From assembly GCA_010671975.1 (NCBI GenBank), contig JAAHIA010000089.1:1-13582 (forward strand): a stretch of 13,582 bases of DNA. The letters are read 5' to 3'. This DNA is from Leptolyngbya sp. SIO4C1. GTDB taxonomy: Bacteria; Cyanobacteriota; Cyanobacteriia; Phormidesmidales; Phormidesmidaceae. Shown piece after piece: positions 7,745 through 13,369 of this stretch. How positions within the stretch are numbered: position 1 is the stretch's first letter; the number at the start of each line of letters is the position of its first letter. Under the pieces are notes generated by a model, which was not told the DNA's origin, did not search any database, and was given only the letters and a program-made list of their open reading frames with translations. The translations under genes and the position numbers were made by a program.

Positions 7745-8290
7745 CTAAAGGGCAGTGATCGCAAAGCCCAGCAGGCCGCCTAAGAATAAGCCTAAGAAGC
7801 AGAGCGCGGCCACCATCAGACCGCTGCGCGAGCGACCAAAAGCGGCCAGCAGCCAGTCGCCGGTCCAAGCAGCCGCAAACGTACATAGGCCAGCCAGGGC
7901 TAGCGCCAGCAGCGTGCTTAGCACGGCGCTGAGCAAGGTTATTTGTAAGCTCGTGGTTTCTACCGGGGCAGCGCCAGCATAGTTCGCTGCGATCGCCAGC
8001 GCCACTACCAGGCATAGGCTGCCTAAAGCACCTAGCAGAAAAGCTCGCCGTGCCTGTGGCGGAGCCAGCGCTGCTAGCGCCTGCATACCGCACATCGCAA
8101 CTGACTGCAGCAGCGCCCCCGCCATCGCCAGCGGCCAAACCCAGTAGGGCGGTGAAACCGCACCCAGCAGCAGCCCTGCTAGCGCATAGAACAGCAGGCA
8201 GACGCCAGCCGCTGACCAAGGTATCAGCGACGGACTGCGATAGCGACTACGGCGTCGGCGCGGTGACGGCTGAGTGGGCGGAAATTTCAT
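7745..8290 (-). CDS. Unrecognised small multi-helix membrane protein
   Basis: A 181-residue hydrophobic protein with a basic, proline-rich N-terminus (RRRRSRYR, 11-18) that should stay in the cytoplasm. Hydrophobic segments lie near 25-45, 49-75, 83-103, 115-142 and 155-180, giving four or five helices rich in Ala, Leu and Gly. The start ATG at 8288-8290 has GGAG 7 bases upstream. It sits 71 bases after narM and 45 bases before the Hsp70-like gene on the same strand, so cotranscription is likely. I do not recognise the family. An overlapping frame in the same region (7725-8219) gives an unnatural Cys/Arg/Gly-rich sequence and was discarded in favour of this one. Confidence 0.7.
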   Translation of the reverse strand: MKFPPTQPSPRRRRSRYRSPSLIPWSAAGVCLLFYALAGLLLGAVSPPYWVWPLAMAGALLQSVAMCGMQALAALAPPQARRAFLLGALGSLCLVVALAIAANYAGAAPVETTSLQITLLSAVLSTLLALALAGLCTFAAAWTGDWLLAAFGRSRSGLMVAALCFLGLFLGGLLGFAITAL

Positions 8291-8361
8291 GCAGTGGCTC
8301 CAAGCAGACGCTTAAACCTGCAGTCATCAAGTATAGCGGGTTGGTGTCCTCCGCGACTTCC

Positions 8362-8820
8362 TCAGGCTAGGCCAAATTCTTGTAAAGCCGGTAAAAAATT
8401 ACGATTTTCATGGCCCGGCTGGCTCAGCTTGATCAGCGCAAATCGCTGCAGCGGCGTCAGCTCTGCCCACTGCTGAGCAGAGACTGTCTGGTCATAGGCG
8501 GCTGCCTGCTGCTGCACCGTCGTAGGCACCTGTGACGACTCGTGCCAGGCTGGCTGTGGCACCACCGGCAAATCTTTGGCCGGTGCGCCAGTATGCTGCG
8601 TCACTAGCGTCTGCAAATGCTCGCGATAGGCAGCCGCCGCTGCGCCACTATCGCAGGGCAGCGCCAGCAGCACCTGCCGTTCGACAAGACTGAACCGATG
8701 CCAGTGGTTCAGCTTGAGTTTGACCCCGCAGGTATCGAGCTTAAGCCGCACCGCCATAGGAATGCATTGCAGCTCATTAACAAAGTCTTGTTCAAATAGA
8801 AAGCAGTCAGACGCAGCCAT
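8362..8820 (-). CDS. narM: Nitrate reductase-associated protein, NarM type
   Basis: The 152-residue product matches my memory of the cyanobacterial nitrate-reductase-associated family (Nitr_red_assoc). The N-terminal half carries FLFEQDFVNELQCIPMAVR (7-25), LKLDTCGVKLKL (26-37), W40 and LLALPCDS (51-58). In Synechococcus elongatus a gene of this type, narM, is needed for nitrate reductase (NarB) activity, probably in maturation of the enzyme. Three conserved Cys (19, 31, 56) could matter for that. The C-terminal half (LTPLQRFALIKLSQ, 121-134, then GHENRNFLPALQEFG) is also family-like. No narB, nirA or nitrate transporter gene is in the window, so it is detached from the classical nitrate cluster or that cluster lies elsewhere. 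It leads a minus-strand run with a membrane protein and an Hsp70-like gene. Confidence 0.75.
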   Translation of the reverse strand: MAASDCFLFEQDFVNELQCIPMAVRLKLDTCGVKLKLNHWHRFSLVERQVLLALPCDSGAAAAAYREHLQTLVTQHTGAPAKDLPVVPQPAWHESSQVPTTVQQQAAAYDQTVSAQQWAELTPLQRFALIKLSQPGHENRNFLPALQEFGLA

Positions 8821-8880
8821 TGGCAGAAATTCTCAGCAAGCTAACATCCTCCATCCTATAGAGAGTTCGCGTCTAAAGAA

Positions 8881-8886
8881 TTTATA
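8881..8886 (-). promoter_or_regulatory. Candidate -10 box for narM
   Basis: The minus strand reads TATAAA about 60 bases before the narM ATG. No matching -35 hexamer is present at 16-18 bases, so activation by a regulator is plausible. Nitrogen control is expected for narM, but no exact GTA-N8-TAC was found here. Confidence 0.3.
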
Positions 8887-8946
8887 CTGCAGCCGATTAA
8901 AACTCAGTTCAGCAATTGGCAGCTGAATGGCTAGCGGGCTCTCCAG

Positions 8947-8976
8947 TAGCTACCTACTAAATAGCTACCTATTGAA
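8947..8976. repeat. 15-base tandem direct repeat in the narM upstream region
   Basis: TAGCTACCTACTAAA (8947-8961) is followed directly by TAGCTACCTATTGAA (8962-8976), 13 of 15 positions identical. Each copy includes TAGCTA, a six-base palindrome. The spacing of 15 bases is about one and a half helical turns. It lies some 130-155 bases upstream of narM and may be an operator for either divergent unit. Confidence 0.5.
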
Positions 8977-9280
8977 AGTCTGTCGAAAGATAGTCAATTA
9001 TCGAGAATTATTGTTTCAAAATATTACTGATGTATGAGCGCAGGCGGCTTGCCGCGCCCAATCAACTTGACGGGTTCAGTAACTTGCGCGAAACTTACAT
9101 ACAACTATTGTCGCTACTCACCACTTCAATACTCTCTATTAAGTTTTTGGTAGAACGTGTTGAGGAATTTCTCATAGATTTTAGATTGCCAATTCAGATC
9201 GCTAAGTTGTAGCGGCCTGGGTTAGGTGAGCTGAGCCACATGAGAAAGGCTAAGGTCAGTTTTAGAGGTCTACCCTGTTT

Positions 9281-9496
9281 ATGGAAACCCTTGAGTTTAT
9301 CATCTATCCCGACGGTCGGGTGAAAGAGTTGGTAACAGGCATTGTCGGTAAATCATGTGCTGAGGTGACTGCTGCTATTGAAGCCCAGCTGGGTCAGGTG
9401 CTGACTCAAGAGAAGACTTCCGACTACTATGCTCAGCCAGTTCAGCAGAGCGTCTCATCCACGGTTGAATCGCAGGTGTCCTACAGCAGCTGGTAG
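9281..9496 (+). CDS. DUF2997 protein, partner of Ycf35
   Basis: A 71-residue protein whose first half, METLEFIIYPDGRVKE (1-16) then GIVGKSCAEVTAAIEAQLG (21-39), is the conserved core of the DUF2997 family in cyanobacteria; the Ser/Gln-rich tail from residue 51 is variable. The core looks like a small alpha/beta fold with one Cys (26). Its function is not established. It precedes ycf35 by 87 bases and the ferredoxin gene follows, the same order found in many cyanobacteria, which implies a joint task. The ribosome binding site is weak (AGAGG about 12 bases before the ATG). Confidence 0.8.
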   Translation: METLEFIIYPDGRVKELVTGIVGKSCAEVTAAIEAQLGQVLTQEKTSDYYAQPVQQSVSSTVESQVSYSSW

Positions 9497-9583
9497 CTTT
9501 GTTCAAAGCATCTTGCCGCTGGCCAGTGGCTGCAGGCTGTGATCGATCGTTTTTCCTTTAGACGAGTTAATACGCGGGTTAAA

Positions 9584-9973
9584 ATGTCTCACTTTAGCCA
9601 AATCAAAACCAAAATTCGCAATCTCAGCGCTCTTCAGTCGGCCCTGACCGATATGGGTACTGATTGGAAGATAGGTCCCAAAGCTGTTCGCGGCTATCAG
9701 GGTAAGACGGAAACAGCTGAAGTTGTCATTGAGCAAGCCAACGGCTATGACGTTGGGTTCAAGCGCGGTGACAGCGGCGACTATGAGCTGGTGGCCGATC
9801 TGCAATATTGGCAGCAGGGGCTCTCAGTAGACGGGTTTTTAAACCAGGTGACTCAACGCTATGCCTACCACACGGTAATGAATGAGACAGCTCAGCAAGG
9901 ATTTCAGGTAGCTGAGCAGCAGACCCAGCAGGATGGGTCAATCCGTCTCGTGCTGCAGCGCTGGGGCGGCTAG
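9584..9973 (+). CDS. ycf35: Ycf35 (DUF1257) protein
   Basis: Ycf35 is a conserved small protein of cyanobacteria and some red-lineage plastids with no proven biochemical role. The 129-residue product begins MSHFSQIKTKIRNL, a hallmark, and keeps ALTDMGTDWK (20-29), ADLQYW (71-76) and the C-terminal RLVLQRWGG. The frame is open back to a GTG at 9539, but the family's invariant MSHFS places the start at ATG 9584. It lies between the DUF2997 gene and the [4Fe-4S] ferredoxin gene (58 bases apart) in an apparent operon. The product is soluble with no signal peptide or Cys ligands, so it probably does not itself carry the iron-sulfur cluster. Confidence 0.9.
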   Translation: MSHFSQIKTKIRNLSALQSALTDMGTDWKIGPKAVRGYQGKTETAEVVIEQANGYDVGFKRGDSGDYELVADLQYWQQGLSVDGFLNQVTQRYAYHTVMNETAQQGFQVAEQQTQQDGSIRLVLQRWGG

Positions 9974-10031
9974 TGCCGCGCTTTTGGCTAACTCGCCTTG
10001 AGCGCCAGCCGGTGTTACTCAGACTAAAGTT

Positions 10032-10457
10032 ATGAATACTTCCAATCGCTCAGAGGTCAGCCGCTCGGGCCTAGAGCCCGAGCTGGGCGGACAGCTGCGG
10101 GATGCGGCCAATCGCTCGGGTTTGGAGCCCGAGCTGGGCGGCAGCTTACGGCAGCGAGGCGTCTATGTAGACGAGCTGGTCTGCATTGGCTGCAAGCACT
10201 GTGCTCACGTAGCGCGCAACACGTTTTACATCGAGCCTGACTATGGTCGAGCCCGGGTTGTGCGTCAAGATGGTGACCCAGAGGCTTTGATTCAAGAAGC
10301 TATGGATACCTGCCCGGTGGACTGTATTCACTGGGTGGATTACACGCACCTGCGCCAGCTGGAGGCAGCGCGGCAGTATCAGGTGATTCCTGTGGTTGGG
10401 TTTCCGGTCTCGAAGGCGCTGACCATTAAGAAGCGCCGTTCTAAGTCGTCGGATTAG
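10032..10457 (+). CDS. Bacterial-type single-cluster [4Fe-4S] ferredoxin (Fed7-like)
   Basis: A 141-residue cytoplasmic electron carrier. The cluster ligands are Cys51, Cys54 and Cys57 (CIGCKHC) plus Cys94 of DTCPVDCIHW; a fifth Cys (98) is not a standard ligand of a single cluster. The C-x2-C-x2-C...C-P layout matches single-cluster ferredoxins such as Desulfovibrio ferredoxin I. It resembles ferredoxin 7 of Synechocystis (sll0662), implicated in photooxidative stress responses. The N-terminus holds two copies of a 10-residue motif, RSGLEPELGG, at 11-20 and 28-37. The C-terminus is basic (KKRRSK). It follows ycf35 by 58 bases. Its TAG stop overlaps the TAA stop of the convergent DUF4335 gene. 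Confidence 0.9.
   Translation: MNTSNRSEVSRSGLEPELGGQLRDAANRSGLEPELGGSLRQRGVYVDELVCIGCKHCAHVARNTFYIEPDYGRARVVRQDGDPEALIQEAMDTCPVDCIHWVDYTHLRQLEAARQYQVIPVVGFPVSKALTIKKRRSKSSD
10062..10141 (+). repeat. Duplicated 29-base hairpin repeat inside the ferredoxin gene
   Basis: Copies at 10062-10090 and 10113-10141 differ at only 3 of 29 bases and encode the two RSGLEPELGG motifs with a 51-base (17-codon) period. Each copy is also an inverted repeat: GCTCGGGC pairs with GCCCGAGC around CTAGA in copy one (10063-10083), and GCTCGGG with CCCGAGC in copy two (10114-10134). The first stem begins about 30 bases after the start codon. Confidence 0.8.
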
Positions 10458-11707
10458 TTGGCTGGCGGCGGCTCAGCGGGCAGCTCAATTAGCTCGATTT
10501 GGCCGTTGCTGGTAATTGTGGCCTGCAGTCTCAATGGCTGAGCGCTGGCTGGGGCAATGGGTCCAGCGGGCAGCGCCAGCGGGTGCTGTGCGGCCGCATC
10601 GTTGAGGGGTAGGATTTCGCTAAGGGTGCCGTTTGAGCGCAGTTGCAGCTCGTAGCGTCGCTCGGCAGCTGGCGGGTCAGACAGGCGGCTAGCTAGGTAC
10701 TGCCTGACAGCGGTAAGCACTGTCGGTGCTGATGGTTCAGCCGCATTGCCGGCGGCCAGGCCAGCCGCTTCTGTGCTTGATTCGGGCGTCTGGGATTCAG
10801 GTGCCTCGATGGATGCAGCCGCTGGGCTGGGCTCAGAGCGGGCCGCGCGGCTGGCTGAGGCTAGGTCTCGATCTTCAGACGCGATCGCAGCGTCCTCCGA
10901 TACGGCATCCTCTGATACGGCGTTCTCGGGTGCAGAATTTTCTGGTACAGGTGCAGCCGGCGCTTTAGCGGCTGCTGGGCGATCGGCCTGAGGCGGGGAG
11001 TCGGCCGGAGCCGACTGAGCGATCGCATCGGCCGCTGGTGCAGCCGGGGCGGCTTCTGGTTCGGCCGTCGGTTCAGCCACAGCCGGCGCTGGTGGTTGGG
11101 CAGGCGATGGACGGGCTGCATCGGCGGGAGCGTTTGTGGCTTCTTCAGCAATGGACTCGGAGCCGGACGGCTCGGTGCGGGGAGCTTCTGCTGCCGTCTC
11201 TACCTGTGCCGTTTCGACTTGCTCGGCCGCCGGCTGATAGGTGCTGCGCAGCGTAGCTGTGATGCCCACGGTCAGCAGTATGGCAGCGGCGGCCGAGCCT
11301 GTCAGCCAGTAGCTTTTGCGGCGCGGCGGCGCTAGGGCTGGTAGGGTTTCAGCAGCCTGCTCGTACTGGTCTAGCGTCTCTGCTAGATCAAACAGCTCAA
11401 ACGTGGTCAGCGGCCGAATTGAGCTTGCCGGTAGGCGATGCGGCCCGAGCAGCGCCGGCTGTGACGTGGCGAGCCGCGACTGCACATAGTGCTGCACGGT
11501 AGCGATCAGCTGCTGCAGCTGCCGCTGATTACCCTGAGCAATCAGCGTTGGCGATGCTTCAGCAGCCTGCAGCCAGAGGCGAAAGCGAGCCTGCTTAAGA
11601 ATTGGGCGCTCGTGCCAGCGTGACAGCGGCGAGGCGACAGCCGTTACTTCTAGTCGGCAGCTATTGGCGCTGTATGCCTGCGTGAGCAGCTGAGGCACTG
11701 GAGTCAT
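10454..11707 (-). CDS. DUF4335-type cyanobacterial envelope protein
   Basis: A 417-residue protein with four parts. Residues 1-125 match the cyanobacterial DUF4335 domain (SCRLEVTAVASPLSRW at 16-31; RPLTTFELFDLAETLDQYE at 98-116). A single transmembrane helix lies near 133-152 after a basic anchor (PPRRK). Residues 155-328 are low-complexity and rich in Ala, Pro, Glu and Ser. Residues 329-417 form a small folded domain (VLTAVRQYLASRL, then RRYELQLRSNG and QATITSNGQIELIELP). The basic flank suggests N-terminus inside and the linker and C-terminal domain outside the cytoplasmic membrane, but this is inference. The function of DUF4335 is unknown. A 15-base tandem repeat at 10896-10925 encodes part of the linker, so its length may vary between strains. 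The gene lies 112 bases behind the LapA-like gene. Confidence 0.75.
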   Translation of the reverse strand: MTPVPQLLTQAYSANSCRLEVTAVASPLSRWHERPILKQARFRLWLQAAEASPTLIAQGNQRQLQQLIATVQHYVQSRLATSQPALLGPHRLPASSIRPLTTFELFDLAETLDQYEQAAETLPALAPPRRKSYWLTGSAAAAILLTVGITATLRSTYQPAAEQVETAQVETAAEAPRTEPSGSESIAEEATNAPADAARPSPAQPPAPAVAEPTAEPEAAPAAPAADAIAQSAPADSPPQADRPAAAKAPAAPVPENSAPENAVSEDAVSEDAAIASEDRDLASASRAARSEPSPAAASIEAPESQTPESSTEAAGLAAGNAAEPSAPTVLTAVRQYLASRLSDPPAAERRYELQLRSNGTLSEILPLNDAAAQHPLALPAGPIAPASAQPLRLQATITSNGQIELIELPAEPPPAN

Positions 11708-11781
11708 GGCAAGGAACTTATAGCCAGCGATGCAACCGTCCTATCTTCAGCATAGTCAGGAATTTTTAAGCCTCAGCTCTG

Positions 11782-11798
11782 GTTGCAAATACTGCAAC
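11782..11798 (-). other. Small stem-loop between the LapA-like and DUF4335 genes
   Basis: GTTGCA (11782-11787) pairs with TGCAAC (11793-11798) around 5 bases, in the 112-base gap between the two minus-strand genes. A 10-base palindrome TGAGCGCTCA (11813-11822) overlaps the LapA-like stop codon just before it. Neither is followed by a T run, so termination is not proven; processing or pausing are alternatives. Confidence 0.25.
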
Positions 11799-11819
11799 TG
11801 GTAGCTTCAGTCTGAGCGC

Positions 11820-12743
11820 TCAGCCCGAGCGACGATCAAAGTCTGAGTCATCCTCTTCGTCGAGGGGCCGGTAGGGTGGAATAATCACCCGATAGTCGGC
11901 TTCATAGACACCGTCCGGACCCACCTGCGCCGGGTCGAGGTCGGCTGTGCTGTCAAAAATATTGTCGGGAATGTCGTCTTCAAACGTCTCAGCACTATCG
12001 TCGCGGGGACGACGGTCAGCATTCGACCAGCCAGCCTCTGCATCGCTGGCATCGTCACTCGCATCGTCACTGTAGAGCGAGCCGCTTTCGTAGGTGCGCG
12101 TGGGTCGCTCGGTTTGGTCGGCGGCGGAACGCCGGGGCGGCTCGGCCTCAGCCGCATCGTCAGCTTCCCAGCCAGATTCAATTTCACTGACGGAGTCTGC
12201 AGCTGAATAGGGCGCTCGCTTAAAGCCCAAGCCGGTCTGTCGCGGCGGCTCGGTCTTGGCGGCAGCAACCGACTGCGGGTCGGGCTGCTCCCCCCAGTCA
12301 TCCCAGCGTTCTGGCGCTTGAAAGCTTTCCCAGCTGGTGTCATATGCGCTTTTGGGAGCCTTTGGCGAGGCGCTTTGGGAAGGCGGCTGTGACGTATCCG
12401 CTGGCGGCGGCCCCAAGCTGGCTTCGCGGGTAATATCGTCTGTGGGTATGGAGCGGCCAACGGTGCGATCGCGCTCTGGCTCAAACTCGCGCCGCTCGTC
12501 TGGGCGAATGCGCTGACCTATGGGTCGATAGGGCCGTCGCGACGGCCCTGTCAAACTGGCAAAGCCGTACATCAGCAGCGCCGCTACCGACCCAGCCGCG
12601 ATCGCGCCAAGCAGCCAGACCGACAGCGGCAGCGCAATGGTCTGCCGCCCTAGCACCACTAGCGCGATCGCCGGTGCGGTGTTTTGCACTGCCAAAATTA
12701 CCAGCAGCCCCAGCACCAGGATTAAAACAATCAGTCGAACCAT
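11820..12743 (-). CDS. LapA/DUF1049-domain membrane protein with long acidic tail
   Basis: The 307-residue product begins with the LapA (DUF1049) domain: helix 3-19 (LIVLILVLGLLVILAVQN), the conserved QN followed by AIALVVLG (25-32), and helix 40-62. Family members sit in the cytoplasmic membrane and in proteobacteria are linked to lipopolysaccharide assembly; the role in cyanobacteria is unknown. Residues from about 66 onward are predicted to be disordered: a basic patch (SRRPYRPIGQRIRPDERR), then Asp/Glu/Ser-rich sequence without a recognised domain, ending YRVIIPPYRPLDEED near the C-terminus. The tail makes it about three times longer than minimal LapA proteins. It follows ubiX by 5 bases and its Shine-Dalgarno sequence lies inside the end of ubiX, which indicates cotranscription. 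Confidence 0.8.
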   Translation of the reverse strand: MVRLIVLILVLGLLVILAVQNTAPAIALVVLGRQTIALPLSVWLLGAIAAGSVAALLMYGFASLTGPSRRPYRPIGQRIRPDERREFEPERDRTVGRSIPTDDITREASLGPPPADTSQPPSQSASPKAPKSAYDTSWESFQAPERWDDWGEQPDPQSVAAAKTEPPRQTGLGFKRAPYSAADSVSEIESGWEADDAAEAEPPRRSAADQTERPTRTYESGSLYSDDASDDASDAEAGWSNADRRPRDDSAETFEDDIPDNIFDSTADLDPAQVGPDGVYEADYRVIIPPYRPLDEEDDSDFDRRSG

Positions 12744-12748
12744 TTGGC

Positions 12749-13369
12749 TTACCTCCCCTGCCAGCGTCGTAAGGGTACGCAGTCAATCTCGAGCTGATCG
12801 AGGGTGCGCGCTACCACAAAGTCGACCAGATCTGCGATGGTTTGAGGCTGATGATACCAGGCCGGAATCGCTGGCACAATTCGCGCCCCAGCTTCAGCCA
12901 GCGCGGTCAGATTGCGCAGATGAATCAGGCTCAGGGGCGTTTCTCTGGGGACAATCACCAGCGGGCGACCCTCTTTGAGCTGAACATCGGCGGCGCGCTC
13001 TAGCAGATCAGAGCTCAGCCCTGCTGCTAGTTTAGCAACCGTACTCATGCTGCAAGGCATGACAACCATGCCGCGTGTTCGAAAAGAGCCGCTGGCCAGC
13101 GTTGCTCCTACATCGCCCCAGGGATGACAGCGCAGCGTCCCGGCCTCAGCCACCTCAGCCTGCTCTCGCCAAAACTGAGCCTGCTGCTGCGGCTCTGCTG
13201 GCATCAGCAGCTGATTTTCTGCCTGCCAAACCAGCCGCGAGGCTTTGGAGGCCACTAGGTCAACGGTATAGTCTGCCGTCAGCAGGTACTTGATTGCCCG
13301 CACCGCATAGATTAGCCCAGAGGCTCCGCTGACGCCGAGAATCAGCGACCTATTCTTCACTGCCGTCAT
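12749..13369 (-). CDS. ubiX: Flavin prenyltransferase
   Basis: UbiX joins dimethylallyl phosphate to FMN, making the prenylated FMN cofactor required by UbiD-type decarboxylases; in cyanobacteria these serve plastoquinone synthesis. The 206-residue product has the flavin-binding GVSGASG (12-18), the MPCSMSTVAKLAAG helix (104-117), LVIVPRETPLS (137-147) and the PAIPAWYHQP segment (166-175). The frame is open further upstream, but that part overlaps the C-terminal codons of rnr and is not UbiX-like. I chose ATG 13367-13369; ATG 13379-13381, four codons earlier, is possible. The start overlaps rnr by 20 bases. No ubiD is in the window. Confidence 0.9.
   Translation of the reverse strand: MTAVKNRSLILGVSGASGLIYAVRAIKYLLTADYTVDLVASKASRLVWQAENQLLMPAEPQQQAQFWREQAEVAEAGTLRCHPWGDVGATLASGSFRTRGMVVMPCSMSTVAKLAAGLSSDLLERAADVQLKEGRPLVIVPRETPLSLIHLRNLTALAEAGARIVPAIPAWYHQPQTIADLVDFVVARTLDQLEIDCVPLRRWQGR
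12752..12759 (-). promoter_or_regulatory. Strong ribosome binding site of the LapA-like gene inside ubiX
   Basis: The minus strand reads AGGGGAGG, 8 bases before the ATG of the LapA-like gene. It encodes the last codons of ubiX, so translation of the two genes is probably coupled. Confidence 0.7.

Larger units (their letters stand above)
8821..9280. other. Divergent intergenic region between narM and the DUF2997-ycf35-ferredoxin genes
   Basis: These 460 AT-rich bases separate two divergent transcription units. They contain a TATAAA box for narM (reverse complement of 8881-8886) without a good -35, and a 15-base tandem repeat (8947-8976). A 60-codon plus-strand ORF (9030-9212) has no ribosome binding site or recognisable product and is not called. 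Confidence 0.6.
602..12671. repeat. HIP1 octamers GCGATCGC dispersed through the window
   Basis: Seventeen perfect copies start at 602, 1449, 2689, 4336, 4864, 5245, 5591, 5894, 6588, 6724, 7502, 7989, 10881, 11019, 12465, 12598 and 12664. All but one (5245) lie in coding or former coding sequence. None occurs between 7997 and 10880, which covers narM, the divergent region and the ycf35-ferredoxin genes. HIP1 over-representation is a cyanobacterial genome signature. Confidence 0.9.

Noticed and set aside
7725..8219. 164-codon minus-strand ORF overlapping the 181-residue membrane protein
   Set aside because: It is a shadow frame: Cys/Arg/Gly-rich without membrane pattern or domain, while the other frame gives well-formed hydrophobic helices and has a ribosome binding site.
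9030..9212. 60-codon plus-strand ORF upstream of the DUF2997 gene
   Set aside because: No ribosome binding site, no recognisable motif, and it lies in a promoter-type AT-rich region; its composition looks like chance.
9539..9583. GTG start extending Ycf35 by 15 residues
   Set aside because: The family N-terminus MSHFSQIKT begins exactly at ATG 9584; the extra codons show no conserved sequence.
11885..12484. 199-codon minus-strand ORF within the LapA-like tail
   Set aside because: It is out of frame with the LapA domain, Arg/Pro-rich, and arises from the GC-rich low-complexity codons of the real gene.
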